Notes: a model not told the origin generated them from the letters alone. Positions 17,363 through 25,897 are shown, numbered from the stretch's first letter. The stretch is 64,000 bases of DNA from Bacillus sp. UNC438CL73TsuS30 (GCF_000482325.1 NZ_AXVA01000005.1:464179-528178); one strand, 5' to 3'. Numbers and translations are program-made.

Positions 17363-19345
17363 ATGTATTTATTCGCGAATGCAACAATTTATATTGGATT
17401 AGCACTTGCCATATACGCTCTTCTCATTATGACACTAGGAATTAGTACAAAGAATCAGCGGTTTATCAATAGTGGTAAGGGTGCAATGGTTGCCCTATTT
17501 ACATGCGCAGCGTTTGCCATGATTTCATTGCTGTATCTATTAGCAACCTCTCAATTTCAATATGAATATGTAACAGACTATACAAGCAGTGAGCTTCCGA
17601 TTATTTATAAACTCACGGCTTTATGGGCAGGAAATTCCGGTTCCCTGCTATTATGGACTTTTTTCTTAACATTGTATTCAATCATGATTGTTTTTTCTAA
17701 AAAGATGAAAAGGAACCCAATGGTTCCATATATTTCTGCCATTCTATTAGCCAATGCGGTTTTCTTCTTTTTCATACTTGGCTTTGTAGCAAAACCGTTC
17801 GCCATACTGACAGAAATACCTGCAGAAGGTAAGGGTCTAAATCCGATGCTTCAAAATCCAGGTATGATTATTCATCCTGTGACCCTTTACCTGGGCTATG
17901 TTGGATTAGCTGTTCCCTTTGCATTTGCTATGGCTGCGTTAATCCTGAAAAATGTCGATGATTTTTGGATTAAAATGACAAGACGGTGGACGATTATTGC
18001 TTGGTTGTTTTTAAGCTTAGGCAATATCTTTGGGGGGCAATGGGCGTATGTTGAACTAGGCTGGGGCGGATACTGGGCATGGGATCCGGTAGAGAACGCT
18101 TCGTTTATGCCGTGGTTAACGGCTACTGCTTTTTTACACTCTGTTATGATTCAAGAGCGAAAAAATATGTTAAAGGTTTGGAATATCAGTTTAATTATTG
18201 TTTCCTATGCATTGACACTATTCGGAACATTCTTGGTCCGAAGTGGAGTTCTTACTTCTGTCCATGCTTTTGCAAACTCAAATCTCGGATTATACTTCCT
18301 AATCTTTATGGGGGTAGCCGTCATTGGGGCATTATATGTGCTGATGAGCCGCTATAACCTTCTTAAAAGAAGTGCAGGAGAATTTACATCCTTTGTTTCA
18401 AAAGAAAGCAGTTTCTTAGTTAACAATCTATTATTAGTTGGAGCAGCTTTCGCCGTGTTCTGGGGAACCATCTTTCCGCTTGTTTCAGAGGCTGTTCGTG
18501 GTACGAAGGTAACGGTTGGGCTTCCTTTCTTTAATAAAGTAGAAGCTCCAATTCTTTTATCGATGATGTTTGTGATGGCTGTTTGTCCTATGCTTGCCTG
18601 GCAACGTTCCACTGTGAAAAATTTAAAGAAAAACTTTGTAATTCCTGCAATCCTTGCAGTCGCTGGTATGGTGTTAATGATTGTGCTCGGTATCCAGAAA
18701 GCATGGGCGGTTATCGGCTATGGAGTTATTATTCTATTATTTATTACCCATTATTTAGAGTTTTATCGAGGCGTAAAGGCAAGGAGAAAAATGACGAAGG
18801 AAAGTCCATTTGTTGCACTTTACCGTTTAATGATTAAAAATCGCCGCCGCTATGGAGGTTATCTTGTCCACCTTGGGATTGCTTTTATCACAATGGGGAT
18901 TATTGGTTCACAAAACTATGATTTGCAGACGATGAAAACCGTTCCTTTAGGCGGCTCTATTGACATTAAAGATTATCGTATCAATTATGAACGGCTAGAT
19001 CAGAAAAAAGAAGGAATTAATGATATTGTTTACGCAGATGTTACTGTCTTTAAGGATGGGAAAAAGCTTGGCTCCTTTGAACCACAAAAGGTCTTTTACG
19101 GTAACTGGGAAGAACCTTCTTCTGAGGTAGCAATTATTTCTTCTTTAAAAGAAGACTTATATATTGTCCTAAGTGCCTGGGAAGATGATGGCAAGGCCAC
19201 ATTTGTCGTTAAAGTAAATCCAATGATGGATTGGTTATGGATTGGGTCTTTCATGATTGTGATCGGGGCATTGTTTGCTGTATGGAATGGCAAGTATCAA
19301 ACTATTACTCCGAGATATACAGGAGTAAAGAAAGAGGTGGCTTAG
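17363..19345 (+). CDS. ccmF: Cytochrome c heme lyase CcmF
   Basis: 660 residues with more than ten membrane helices. The heme-handling WWD domain is seen at about residues 226-245 as ELGWGGYWAWDPVENASFMP, with conserved periplasmic-side histidines in IIHPVTLYLGYVG and SVHAFANSNLG. A C-terminal extracellular domain precedes the last helix (LWIGSFMIVIGALFAVW). CcmF takes heme from CcmE and forms the thioether bonds with CXXCH. Length is normal for the family. AAGGTGA ribosome binding site. One base separates it from ccmH. Confidence 0.97.
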   Translation: MYLFANATIYIGLALAIYALLIMTLGISTKNQRFINSGKGAMVALFTCAAFAMISLLYLLATSQFQYEYVTDYTSSELPIIYKLTALWAGNSGSLLLWTFFLTLYSIMIVFSKKMKRNPMVPYISAILLANAVFFFFILGFVAKPFAILTEIPAEGKGLNPMLQNPGMIIHPVTLYLGYVGLAVPFAFAMAALILKNVDDFWIKMTRRWTIIAWLFLSLGNIFGGQWAYVELGWGGYWAWDPVENASFMPWLTATAFLHSVMIQERKNMLKVWNISLIIVSYALTLFGTFLVRSGVLTSVHAFANSNLGLYFLIFMGVAVIGALYVLMSRYNLLKRSAGEFTSFVSKESSFLVNNLLLVGAAFAVFWGTIFPLVSEAVRGTKVTVGLPFFNKVEAPILLSMMFVMAVCPMLAWQRSTVKNLKKNFVIPAILAVAGMVLMIVLGIQKAWAVIGYGVIILLFITHYLEFYRGVKARRKMTKESPFVALYRLMIKNRRRYGGYLVHLGIAFITMGIIGSQNYDLQTMKTVPLGGSIDIKDYRINYERLDQKKEGINDIVYADVTVFKDGKKLGSFEPQKVFYGNWEEPSSEVAIISSLKEDLYIVLSAWEDDGKATFVVKVNPMMDWLWIGSFMIVIGALFAVWNGKYQTITPRYTGVKKEVA

Positions 19346-19346
19346 T

Positions 19347-19850
19347 ATGAAATACAAATATTCTATTGGGCTTATCCTCATTGCTTTTATCTTTCAAGCA
19401 TCCTTCTTTCGTGTAGATGCCAGAACCATTGATTATAAATCAGCTGAATTTAAAGCGGTAGCTTCACAATTTTCCTGCACATGCGGCTGTGGACAGGATC
19501 ATTTTGAGTGCGATCCCAATACATGCAGTCTCACGAAAGAGTTTAAGAAGGATCTAGTTGGCATGATGAATAAGGGTTGGGACAAGGATAAAATCCGCGA
19601 TTATTACGTCAATATCTACGGTGAAGAAATTTTAACTGCTCCCGAAAAAAGCGGTTTTAGCTTGACTGCCTGGATTCTTCCTTTTGTCGTGTTAGGACTT
19701 GCTGCCGCTTCATTATTTTTCGTCATTAGAAAATGGGTGAGGAAAAAGGAAGGGGATGAACCTGTCCTTGAGGCTGAAACAAATAAGGATGAAGTTGAAG
19801 GAGAAATCCTTTCCTCCATAATTGATGAGGAACGTAAAAAGTATCTCTAG
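19347..19850 (+). CDS. ccmH: CcmH-type apocytochrome thiol oxidoreductase
   Basis: 167 residues: signal peptide (LILIAFIFQASFF), short extracellular helical domain, one membrane helix (AWILPFVVLGLAAASLFFVI) and acidic tail. Standard CcmH has LRCxxCQ; here the Cys block is FSCTCGCGQDHFECDPNTC with C44, C46, C48 and further Cys. The sequence KGWDKDKIRDYYVNIYGEEIL is the typical CcmH helix end (dkIrdyyvarYGe). It keeps apocytochrome cysteines reduced for CcmF. The CxCGCG pattern matches that of the lipoprotein at 14482. RBS GAGGTGG. Confidence 0.9.
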   Translation: MKYKYSIGLILIAFIFQASFFRVDARTIDYKSAEFKAVASQFSCTCGCGQDHFECDPNTCSLTKEFKKDLVGMMNKGWDKDKIRDYYVNIYGEEILTAPEKSGFSLTAWILPFVVLGLAAASLFFVIRKWVRKKEGDEPVLEAETNKDEVEGEILSSIIDEERKKYL

Positions 19851-19862
19851 GATGTGAACAAA

Positions 19863-20234
19863 ATGCACGATATCTCAATCATATCAATCATTTTTACCGT
19901 TGCATTATTACTGGTCTGTTTATTTTTAACCATATCACCACTTTTTAATAGGGATTCTTATTTACCGGGCAGTGTAAAACCAGAACAAGCTGGGACGAAA
20001 GAAGCACTGATGACAACACTCAATGAATTAGAGTTTGAGTACAAGATGGATAAAATATCGCAAACCGATTATCAACACTTAAAGAAACAGTACGAGATTC
20101 AGATTGCCGTGTTGATGAAAGAAGACGAGCATGTCGAAGAACAGAAGATAAATCAAGCGCTAATGGCTGAAATAGAACGAGAAATTGAAGCAACGATGAA
20201 AAGCTATAAAAAGAAAAAGGGGGAAGGGAAGTGA
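19863..20234 (+). CDS. Short CcmI-like membrane protein
   Basis: 123 residues. One N-terminal membrane helix (FTVALLLVCLFLTISPLF) is followed by a highly charged helical region. The segment EALMTTLNELEFEYKMDK then SQTDYQHLKKQYE matches the cytoplasmic loop of CcmI N-domains, but the TPR chaperone domain of full CcmI is missing. It would assist CcmF/CcmH. ATG 19863 is favoured because the only AGGA lies 10 nt upstream; the GTG at 19854 is too close. The end overlaps the next gene by 4 bp. Confidence 0.75.
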   Translation: MHDISIISIIFTVALLLVCLFLTISPLFNRDSYLPGSVKPEQAGTKEALMTTLNELEFEYKMDKISQTDYQHLKKQYEIQIAVLMKEDEHVEEQKINQALMAEIEREIEATMKSYKKKKGEGK

Positions 20235-21223
20235 TTAAGAAGATCACCATTTTCTTCCTTGGGTTGCTGATGCTTCTTCCCTTAAATGGGATGGCAGCAT
20301 CCAATTCAAAGATTTCAATTGATATGCATTATCTTGTAGTAAGCCCTGCAGAAGATGGCTCTACGAATATGATGAATATGGTCAATTATTCGAATGAAAC
20401 TGCCCATGAATATAACGGGGATGGAAAAAGTGAAGGAGTATTAAAAGTAACCTTGCCGGTAGGAGCTACAGACTTAAACTTTTTAGATAGTAAAATAGCA
20501 ATAAAACAGATGGATACAGGGTTTATTACAAAGGATCCAATCCTGGCTAATCAAACTCAGGTTCTTCCCTACAGTTATCGGATGACAAAAGGTAAGGGAA
20601 TTAACCTTTCGTTTGATTATCCTGTGCAAACGATGCAGGTCCTAGTCCCTGAAGGCATGGGAAGTGTTGAATTTAAGGGTGTGGAAGCAACAGAACAGGG
20701 ACTCTTTAAATTTGAAAATCAAAACTATTGGGGCTATAGCGTCGAAGGAATTAAAGTGGACCAGTCCTTTACGCTTTTTTATAACAAGGATAAACAGCCT
20801 TCCACAGAAGGAACTGCGGCAGCGGCAGAGAAAAATAGCGCTAAAACAACATCCGTTACACGAACGGCACCTGCGTTTCATAATCCAGGACATATTCGCA
20901 TGTGGGAGCAATCGGCACTAAGGCGCTTCAACCCGCATCTTTTTTTAATCGTATTGTTTGCCATAATCATCGCAGGAGTCTCCTATTTTGCCTACTTTAA
21001 AAGAAAAACGAGATTGGAAGAGGAAAGGCTTGGTGCAGATAAGGAAGAAAAAGCGTTTAAGCTGTTAATGGCAAAACAAAAGGCAATTTTGGATAAAATT
21101 CTTGAGCTCGAAGAAACCTTCGGGGATGGAAGCCTGTCTGAGGATGATTATCAGGCAAAACTCAATGCATATAAACAGCATTTGGTCCAAGTGAAATTGA
21201 GTTTACGGAAATATATAGAGTAA
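20231..21223 (+). CDS. Second ectodomain/TM protein of the ccm operon, unknown family
   Basis: 330 residues, not recognised. Signal peptide (ITIFFLGLLMLLPLNGMAA), beta-rich ectodomain of roughly 190 residues, linker, membrane helix (LFLIVLFAIIIAGVSYFAYF, about residues 236-256), then a helical tail with FGDGSLSEDDYQAKLNAY. The layout repeats that of the protein at 15813, and the tail also resembles the short CcmI-like gene just before it. GTG start overlaps the previous stop, with AAGGGGGAAGG upstream. It lies between the CcmH/I genes and ccmA. A role in holding heme or apocytochrome at the membrane surface is only inferred. Confidence 0.8.
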   Translation: MIKKITIFFLGLLMLLPLNGMAASNSKISIDMHYLVVSPAEDGSTNMMNMVNYSNETAHEYNGDGKSEGVLKVTLPVGATDLNFLDSKIAIKQMDTGFITKDPILANQTQVLPYSYRMTKGKGINLSFDYPVQTMQVLVPEGMGSVEFKGVEATEQGLFKFENQNYWGYSVEGIKVDQSFTLFYNKDKQPSTEGTAAAAEKNSAKTTSVTRTAPAFHNPGHIRMWEQSALRRFNPHLFLIVLFAIIIAGVSYFAYFKRKTRLEEERLGADKEEKAFKLLMAKQKAILDKILELEETFGDGSLSEDDYQAKLNAYKQHLVQVKLSLRKYIE

Positions 21224-21246
21224 GCTTCTAGTTTGGGGGGACTGCA

Positions 21247-21951
21247 ATGATTGAAATACAAAAACTTACTAAGCAAGCGGACAACAAATTAATTTTACGT
21301 GGAGTAGACCTCTCTATTAAAAAAGGAGAAACAGTAGCCATTCTTGGACCAAACGGTGCGGGAAAAAGTACTCTGTTAAAAGTGCTTGCTGCCTTAATAA
21401 AACCCACATCGGGAATAGTCAAAGTAAATGGTTTGGATTTAAAAAAGAACCAAACGGAGATTAAAAAAATATTAGGATACCTGCCCCATTCAAGCTTGCT
21501 TTATGATCATTACTCGCCTTTGGAAAATCTCGTATTCTATGGAAATGTTTATGGTGTGCAAGAGGTCGAAAAAAAAGCGGTTGAACTGGTAAAAGATGTA
21601 GGATTGTCTTTCTTTTTAAATGAACCGGTAAAGAATTTTTCCCGTGGGATGATCCAAAGAATTGCAATTGCCCGAGCGATTATTCATGATCCGGAAATCC
21701 TACTTCTCGATGAGCCGCATACTGGATTAGATCAAGGGGCGATAACGATATTAAACAAAGCAATCCTTTCCATGAAAGAAAAAGGGGCAACAACCTTGAT
21801 GGTTACACATGATTTTAAACAAGCTGCTGAAATTTGTGACCGAATTATCATTGTGAAAAATGGGAAACTTGTCGATGATTTTCACATCAAGGATCAGTCC
21901 CTTAGCATCGTTTCTCAAAAATATGAGCTGCAGGTGGAGGGAGCCTCATGA
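21247..21951 (+). CDS. ccmA: Heme exporter ABC ATPase CcmA
   Basis: 234 residues. ABC ATPase with Walker A GPNGAGKST, the signature helix in variant form FSRGMIQRIAIARAI, Walker B LLLDEPHTGLD and switch His in VTHDFKQA. With CcmB and CcmC it powers release of holo-CcmE from the CcmC complex. RBS TTGGGGGGA. The end overlaps ccmB by 4 bp (ATGA). Taken alone the sequence could be any ABC ATPase; the ccmB and ccmC neighbours decide the call. Confidence 0.93.
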   Translation: MIEIQKLTKQADNKLILRGVDLSIKKGETVAILGPNGAGKSTLLKVLAALIKPTSGIVKVNGLDLKKNQTEIKKILGYLPHSSLLYDHYSPLENLVFYGNVYGVQEVEKKAVELVKDVGLSFFLNEPVKNFSRGMIQRIAIARAIIHDPEILLLDEPHTGLDQGAITILNKAILSMKEKGATTLMVTHDFKQAAEICDRIIIVKNGKLVDDFHIKDQSLSIVSQKYELQVEGAS

Positions 21952-22628
21952 ACCTTTTTCGAACAGCGCTCCTACTAGCAAAAAAAGATTTACTCTCAGA
22001 ATTAAAAACAAAGCAAATATTAGTAACTCAGATTATTTTTGCCGGACTTGTCATCGTGGTTTTCAGCTTCGCCTTTGATCCTGCAAACAATACAACCAAA
22101 GCTGTTATTCCCGGGATTATTTGGGTGATTATCGTTTTTGCCGGTATCTTAGGTCTTAACCGCTCATTTATTTCCGAGCAGCGAAATGATACGATTCAGG
22201 GTTTATTGGTGGCGCCGATGGAAGCCGCAAGTATTTTTTTAGGAAAATTCATCGCAAATTTCACGATGATTCTAATTGTTGAACTGGTTTCCATCCCGTT
22301 TTTATTCTTATTATTTGATTTCAAAATGCTTGGAAGTGTCGGTTATTTTATTCTCGTTATCTTTGTCGGCAGCTTTGGGTTTATTTCCATTGGTACTTTT
22401 TTAGCTGCCTTGGCTGCGAATTCCAGAAGCAGCGAAATGTTGTTGCCATTATTATTATTTCCGATTACAAGTCCGATCCTAATTGGGGTTACCCAAGCAA
22501 CCAGGATTATTTTAACGGATATGAGCAAATTATCAAGTGCACTTTCATGGACGCAAATGGTCACAGCTTACGATATTATTTTCTTCGTGGTTTCGTTTTT
22601 ATTAATCGATTATATATTGGAGGTTTAA
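21948..22628 (+). CDS. ccmB: Heme exporter permease CcmB
   Basis: 226 residues with six predicted membrane helices, the CcmB layout. The N-terminal cytoplasmic segment LLLAKKDLLSELKTKQI and the LNRSFISEQRNDTIQGLLVAP loop are family-typical. It forms the membrane part of the CcmABCD complex. Translationally coupled to ccmA with GGAGGGAG upstream; ccmC follows after 3 bp. Confidence 0.94.
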   Translation: MNLFRTALLLAKKDLLSELKTKQILVTQIIFAGLVIVVFSFAFDPANNTTKAVIPGIIWVIIVFAGILGLNRSFISEQRNDTIQGLLVAPMEAASIFLGKFIANFTMILIVELVSIPFLFLLFDFKMLGSVGYFILVIFVGSFGFISIGTFLAALAANSRSSEMLLPLLLFPITSPILIGVTQATRIILTDMSKLSSALSWTQMVTAYDIIFFVVSFLLIDYILEV

Positions 22629-22631
22629 GAA

Positions 22632-23393
22632 ATGAGTATGAATCTCGAAAGGGAAAAGGTCACGCTTCCATTACCTCAATTGGACGAAGCAAAGCACTCG
22701 AGGTTACCTAAAATATTATTTGGCAGTACGGTTATTGCAATGCTTTTATCTCTTTATTTTATTTTCTTATATGCGGAGGAAGAGAAAACAATGGGTGCGG
22801 CACAAAAGATCTTTTATTTCCATGTAAGTTCCGCCTGGGTGGCCTTTTTTGCCTTTTTTATCACCTTTTTGTTTAGTATATTGTTTTTGATCAAGCGGAA
22901 AAGAATCTTTGATACATATGCCTATGTTTCCGCAGAAATTGGGATTGTGTTTACGCTAATTGTATTAACAACTGGCCCAATATGGGCAAAATCATCATGG
23001 AATACTTGGTGGGTATGGGAGCCCCGTTTAATTACGACGTTAATCCTTTTCTTTATATATATTGCCTATATTATGATTCGTCATATGGATGGAGTCTGGG
23101 ATAAAAAGGCAAGGCTGTCTGCTGTTTTCGGAATCATTGGGTTTGTTGATGTTCCGATTGTATTCTTTGCGATTCGCTGGTGGCAGACAAAACTTCATCC
23201 AATTGTTTTTGGAGAAGGTCCTTCTCAAAAAGGAGAGGGGATTGCCCCAACGATGCTTGTAGCTTTGTTGGTTACGATTACGACGTTTACACTTCTTTAT
23301 TCCTATTTACTAAACAAAGGCGTAACACTCGAAAATATGAAAATTAAAGTAGATCAATATAAAGAAAAATTAAGAGAAAGCATGGAAAATTAG
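22632..23393 (+). CDS. ccmC: Heme handling protein CcmC
   Basis: 253 residues with six helices. The WWD motif is WAKSSWNTWWVWEPRL (about residues 118-133), and the two flanking heme-ligand histidines are in FYFHVSSAWVAF and TKLHPIVFGEG. CcmC loads heme onto CcmE. Its own WWD differs from CcmF by the short spacing, which separates the two calls. It is slightly longer than the E. coli protein at the N-terminus. RBS TTGGAGG, 8 nt from ATG. Confidence 0.95.
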   Translation: MSMNLEREKVTLPLPQLDEAKHSRLPKILFGSTVIAMLLSLYFIFLYAEEEKTMGAAQKIFYFHVSSAWVAFFAFFITFLFSILFLIKRKRIFDTYAYVSAEIGIVFTLIVLTTGPIWAKSSWNTWWVWEPRLITTLILFFIYIAYIMIRHMDGVWDKKARLSAVFGIIGFVDVPIVFFAIRWWQTKLHPIVFGEGPSQKGEGIAPTMLVALLVTITTFTLLYSYLLNKGVTLENMKIKVDQYKEKLRESMEN

Positions 23394-23405
23394 GAGGAAT
23401 GTAAA

Positions 23406-23537
23406 ATGAATTATGAATTTATGTATGCTGCTTATTCGGTTGCCTGGGTGATCATATTCTCATATTTGTTTGTGATTGATAAGAAACAAAGCAAGCTGAA
23501 AAAAGAAATCGAGTTCTTGAAACAGCTGGACAAATAA
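23406..23537 (+). CDS. ccmD: Small membrane protein CcmD
   Basis: Only 43 residues and easily missed. One helix (AAYSVAWVIIFSYLFVI) is followed by a charged coiled tail (KKQSKLKKEIEFLKQLDK). This is the CcmD pattern: one membrane pass and a basic C-terminus. CcmD stabilises CcmC-CcmE and is needed for holo-CcmE release. Start ATG has AGGAGG 7-8 nt upstream. Position directly after ccmC and before ccmG is diagnostic. Confidence 0.88.
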   Translation: MNYEFMYAAYSVAWVIIFSYLFVIDKKQSKLKKEIEFLKQLDK

Positions 23538-23560
23538 GAAGCGAATTTGGAGGATATGCG

Positions 23561-24067
23561 ATGAACCAGCGTGTCATCAAATCAGTCGTGTTGATCCTTT
23601 TAATTGGAATGTTTTCGTTTTTCGCCTATAGTTTAGTGAGTAAGGCGAAGCATACAGATGTAGGGGATCAAGCCTATAATTTTAAATTGCCAAATTTGAC
23701 AGGCAGTAATACAAGGCTTTCTGATTTTCGCGGTCAAGTGGTTGTTTTGAATTACTTTGCAACCTGGTGTGCACCATGTAAGGAGGAAGCACCGGAACTA
23801 GAAGCTTTTGCAAAGGATTACGGTGATCAATATAAATTGATTATGGTAAATAGAGGCGAAACAATCGACCGGGTTAAAAGGTTTTTGAAAAAATATAATA
23901 CACCCGCAATCTATATTTTTGATTACAATGCTAAAATATCAAAATTATATAACGTCACAGGACAGCCTGAAACCTTTGTGATTGACAAAAAAGGTGTGAT
24001 CCGTGAACACTATAATGGTCCGGTAACCGAAATGCAGCTTTATAATTTTGTTAAAAAGTATGACTAG
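23561..24067 (+). CDS. ccmG: Membrane-anchored thioredoxin-like CcmG/ResA protein
   Basis: 168 residues. N-terminal anchor (VVLILLIGMFSFFAYSLV), then a TlpA/ResA thioredoxin fold with active site WCAPCKEEAPELEAF (C70, C73) and the cis-Pro region GQPETFVIDKKG. It reduces apocytochrome or CcmH disulfides outside the membrane. ResA of System II has the same fold, so symbol choice rests on the ccm context. It is the last gene of the operon, followed by a terminator. RBS TTGGAGGA. Confidence 0.88.
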   Translation: MNQRVIKSVVLILLIGMFSFFAYSLVSKAKHTDVGDQAYNFKLPNLTGSNTRLSDFRGQVVVLNYFATWCAPCKEEAPELEAFAKDYGDQYKLIMVNRGETIDRVKRFLKKYNTPAIYIFDYNAKISKLYNVTGQPETFVIDKKGVIREHYNGPVTEMQLYNFVKKYD

Positions 24068-24074
24068 TAAATGA

Positions 24075-24117
24075 AAAAAGGATGGAATCGACTATATCCC
24101 GATTCCATCCTTTTTTA
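24075..24117. terminator. Bidirectional terminator between ccm operon and SIMPL gene
   Basis: AAAAAGGATGGAATCG pairs with GATTCCATCCTTTTT across a short loop. A and T runs on both sides suit both converging genes. Confidence 0.88.
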
Positions 24118-24765
24118 ATATTCGAATTCAGCTGAAATCGTTGCTTTGACTATTAGCTCGCCGGGTTCAAATTGAGTGGAGCTAATCCCTTTCACATAGC
24201 TCATTTGTGGATTCAAAATAGGCGGTGGGAGCGTTCCGACTTCAATGACCGAGATTGGAGTTGGATTCAATGTTACCCTTAACGTGTTTGCAATGGTTTT
24301 AGCTTTTTCAATCGCCTTAGTTAATGCGAGGGAAAGTGCTTTTTGATAAATCCCATCTTGATTTTTTAATGAAAAATGGACATTTGCTACATAGTTAGCC
24401 CCGTTTTGAACGGCGGTATCGATTACCCTGCCAATCGATGTTAAATCCTCTAATTTTACTTTAAGTATATAGGTCACTTTATATGCGCGAAAAGTTTGTT
24501 TCCCTTGATCAAAATCATATTCGGAATCAATTCGATAATCAAAGGTTTGTAGATTTTTTCGTGCAACCCCTAAGGATAAAAGTGATTGAATCAACTTGTT
24601 AACCGCCTCTGAATTTTGCTGCTGTGCCTCCATCAATACCTTATTCTCGGTCATGACACCTAAATTTACGTTGGCCATATCAGGCTGCACCGCAAGCTCC
24701 CCTTCACCGGTAACTTTAATGACATGGTTTTTACCTATACGTTCCGGTTGTTGGTAACGATACAT
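24115..24765 (-). CDS. SIMPL (DUF541) domain protein
   Basis: 216 residues. SIMPL/YggE-type domain: VTGEGELAVQPDMANVNLGV near the start and ALTKAIEKAKTIANTL in the C-terminal half are family-like, and the end KATISAEFEY is the usual last strand. No signal peptide or membrane helix is evident, unlike E. coli YggE, so it may be cytosolic. Family function is poorly known (stress-related in several bacteria). RBS AGGAGGGGG precedes the ATG. It faces the ccm operon and is divergent from spoIIIA. Confidence 0.88.
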   Translation of the reverse strand: MYRYQQPERIGKNHVIKVTGEGELAVQPDMANVNLGVMTENKVLMEAQQQNSEAVNKLIQSLLSLGVARKNLQTFDYRIDSEYDFDQGKQTFRAYKVTYILKVKLEDLTSIGRVIDTAVQNGANYVANVHFSLKNQDGIYQKALSLALTKAIEKAKTIANTLRVTLNPTPISVIEVGTLPPPILNPQMSYVKGISSTQFEPGELIVKATISAEFEY

Positions 24766-24906
24766 TTGTTGACTCCCCCTCCTATGTTCTTTTTATAAAA
24801 TACTGTTGCAACGCAGGAAGTATTCCTTAGGGGTTCCTACTGTCTATCATTTAGGCTGAAAAAAATAGAATGAAAGGAAATTTTGAAAGAATCGCCTGAT
24901 TTGAAA

Positions 24907-24935
24907 GTCATATTGCGCTTTAAAAGGCATACATT
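24907..24935 (+). promoter_or_regulatory. Sigma-E type promoter of the spoIIIA operon
   Basis: -35 TCATATT and -10 CATACATT are separated by 13 nt, a close match to the sigma-E consensus (ATATT and CATACAnT). It ends 38 bp before the spoIIIAA start. The B. subtilis spoIIIA operon is driven by sigma-E in the mother cell. Confidence 0.75.
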
Positions 24936-24973
24936 TTAAATAATGAGACAAGCAACAACAAGGAGGATACATT

Positions 24974-25897
24974 GTGGAAACGATTCTTCATTTTTTACCA
25001 AAAAATATTGCAGACCTTATCAGTAAACTCCCTCCTAATCAAAAAGAAGAGCTCGAGGAAATCCGAATTCGCATAAATCGACCGATTGAAATTACAACGA
25101 AAGGAGCTCCCCAGTTCCTATCGTATCGGATCCAGCCGGAGGATGCGTTCCATTTAATGAATAAAATAAGCCACTTTTCTATCTACACCCTTGAGGAAGA
25201 GCTAAAACGGGGATATATCACCGTGTCCGGCGGGCATCGTATTGGTCTTGCCGGAAAGGTCATTCTCGAGGATGGAAGGGTAAAGGCAATTAGGGATATT
25301 TCTTCTTTTAATATTCGAATTGCCAGGGAGAAGCTGAGGATTGCTGAACCATTCATTTCCTATATTTATAAGGATACATGGATGAATACGATGGTGATTG
25401 GGGCCCCGCAAACAGGGAAAACAACCTTGCTGCGTGATTTTGCCCGAATCATTTCCACCGGGGTTTATTCAAAAGGGATCCAGGCAAACAAGGTAGGTAT
25501 TGTGGACGAACGAAGTGAAATAGCTGGGTGTGTTAACGGAGTTCCTCAGCTGACATTCGGTCACCGTGTGGATGTTTTGGATGCCTGTCCAAAAGCTGAA
25601 GGAATGATGATGATGATTCGCTCGATGAGTCCGGATGTATTAATTGTGGATGAAATTGGACGTAAGGAAGATGCGGAGGCAATCCAAGAGGCGGTCCATG
25701 CTGGAATAAAGCTGATGATGACCACCCATGGAACAAATTTAGAGGAAATAAAAAATAGGCCGTCACTTAAGGGAATACTTGAGCAAAGAATCTTTCGCCG
25801 CTTCATTGTCCTTAGCAGGGATGAAGGACCTGGAACGGTTACACATCTATTGGATGGAGAAGGAAAAGAACTGATTCAAAAAGTGAGAGTGACATAA
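24974..25897 (+). CDS. spoIIIAA: Stage III sporulation ATPase SpoIIIAA
   Basis: 307 residues. Secretion-type AAA ATPase with Walker A GAPQTGKTTLLRDFA (about residue 143), Walker B VLIVDEIG and family block RNGGHRIGLAG-like VSGGHRIGLAGKV. It is the cytosolic motor of the SpoIIIA-SpoIIQ channel that connects mother cell and forespore after engulfment. GTG start 7 nt after AGGAGG. First gene of the eight-gene operon. Confidence 0.97.
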   Translation: METILHFLPKNIADLISKLPPNQKEELEEIRIRINRPIEITTKGAPQFLSYRIQPEDAFHLMNKISHFSIYTLEEELKRGYITVSGGHRIGLAGKVILEDGRVKAIRDISSFNIRIAREKLRIAEPFISYIYKDTWMNTMVIGAPQTGKTTLLRDFARIISTGVYSKGIQANKVGIVDERSEIAGCVNGVPQLTFGHRVDVLDACPKAEGMMMMIRSMSPDVLIVDEIGRKEDAEAIQEAVHAGIKLMMTTHGTNLEEIKNRPSLKGILEQRIFRRFIVLSRDEGPGTVTHLLDGEGKELIQKVRVT

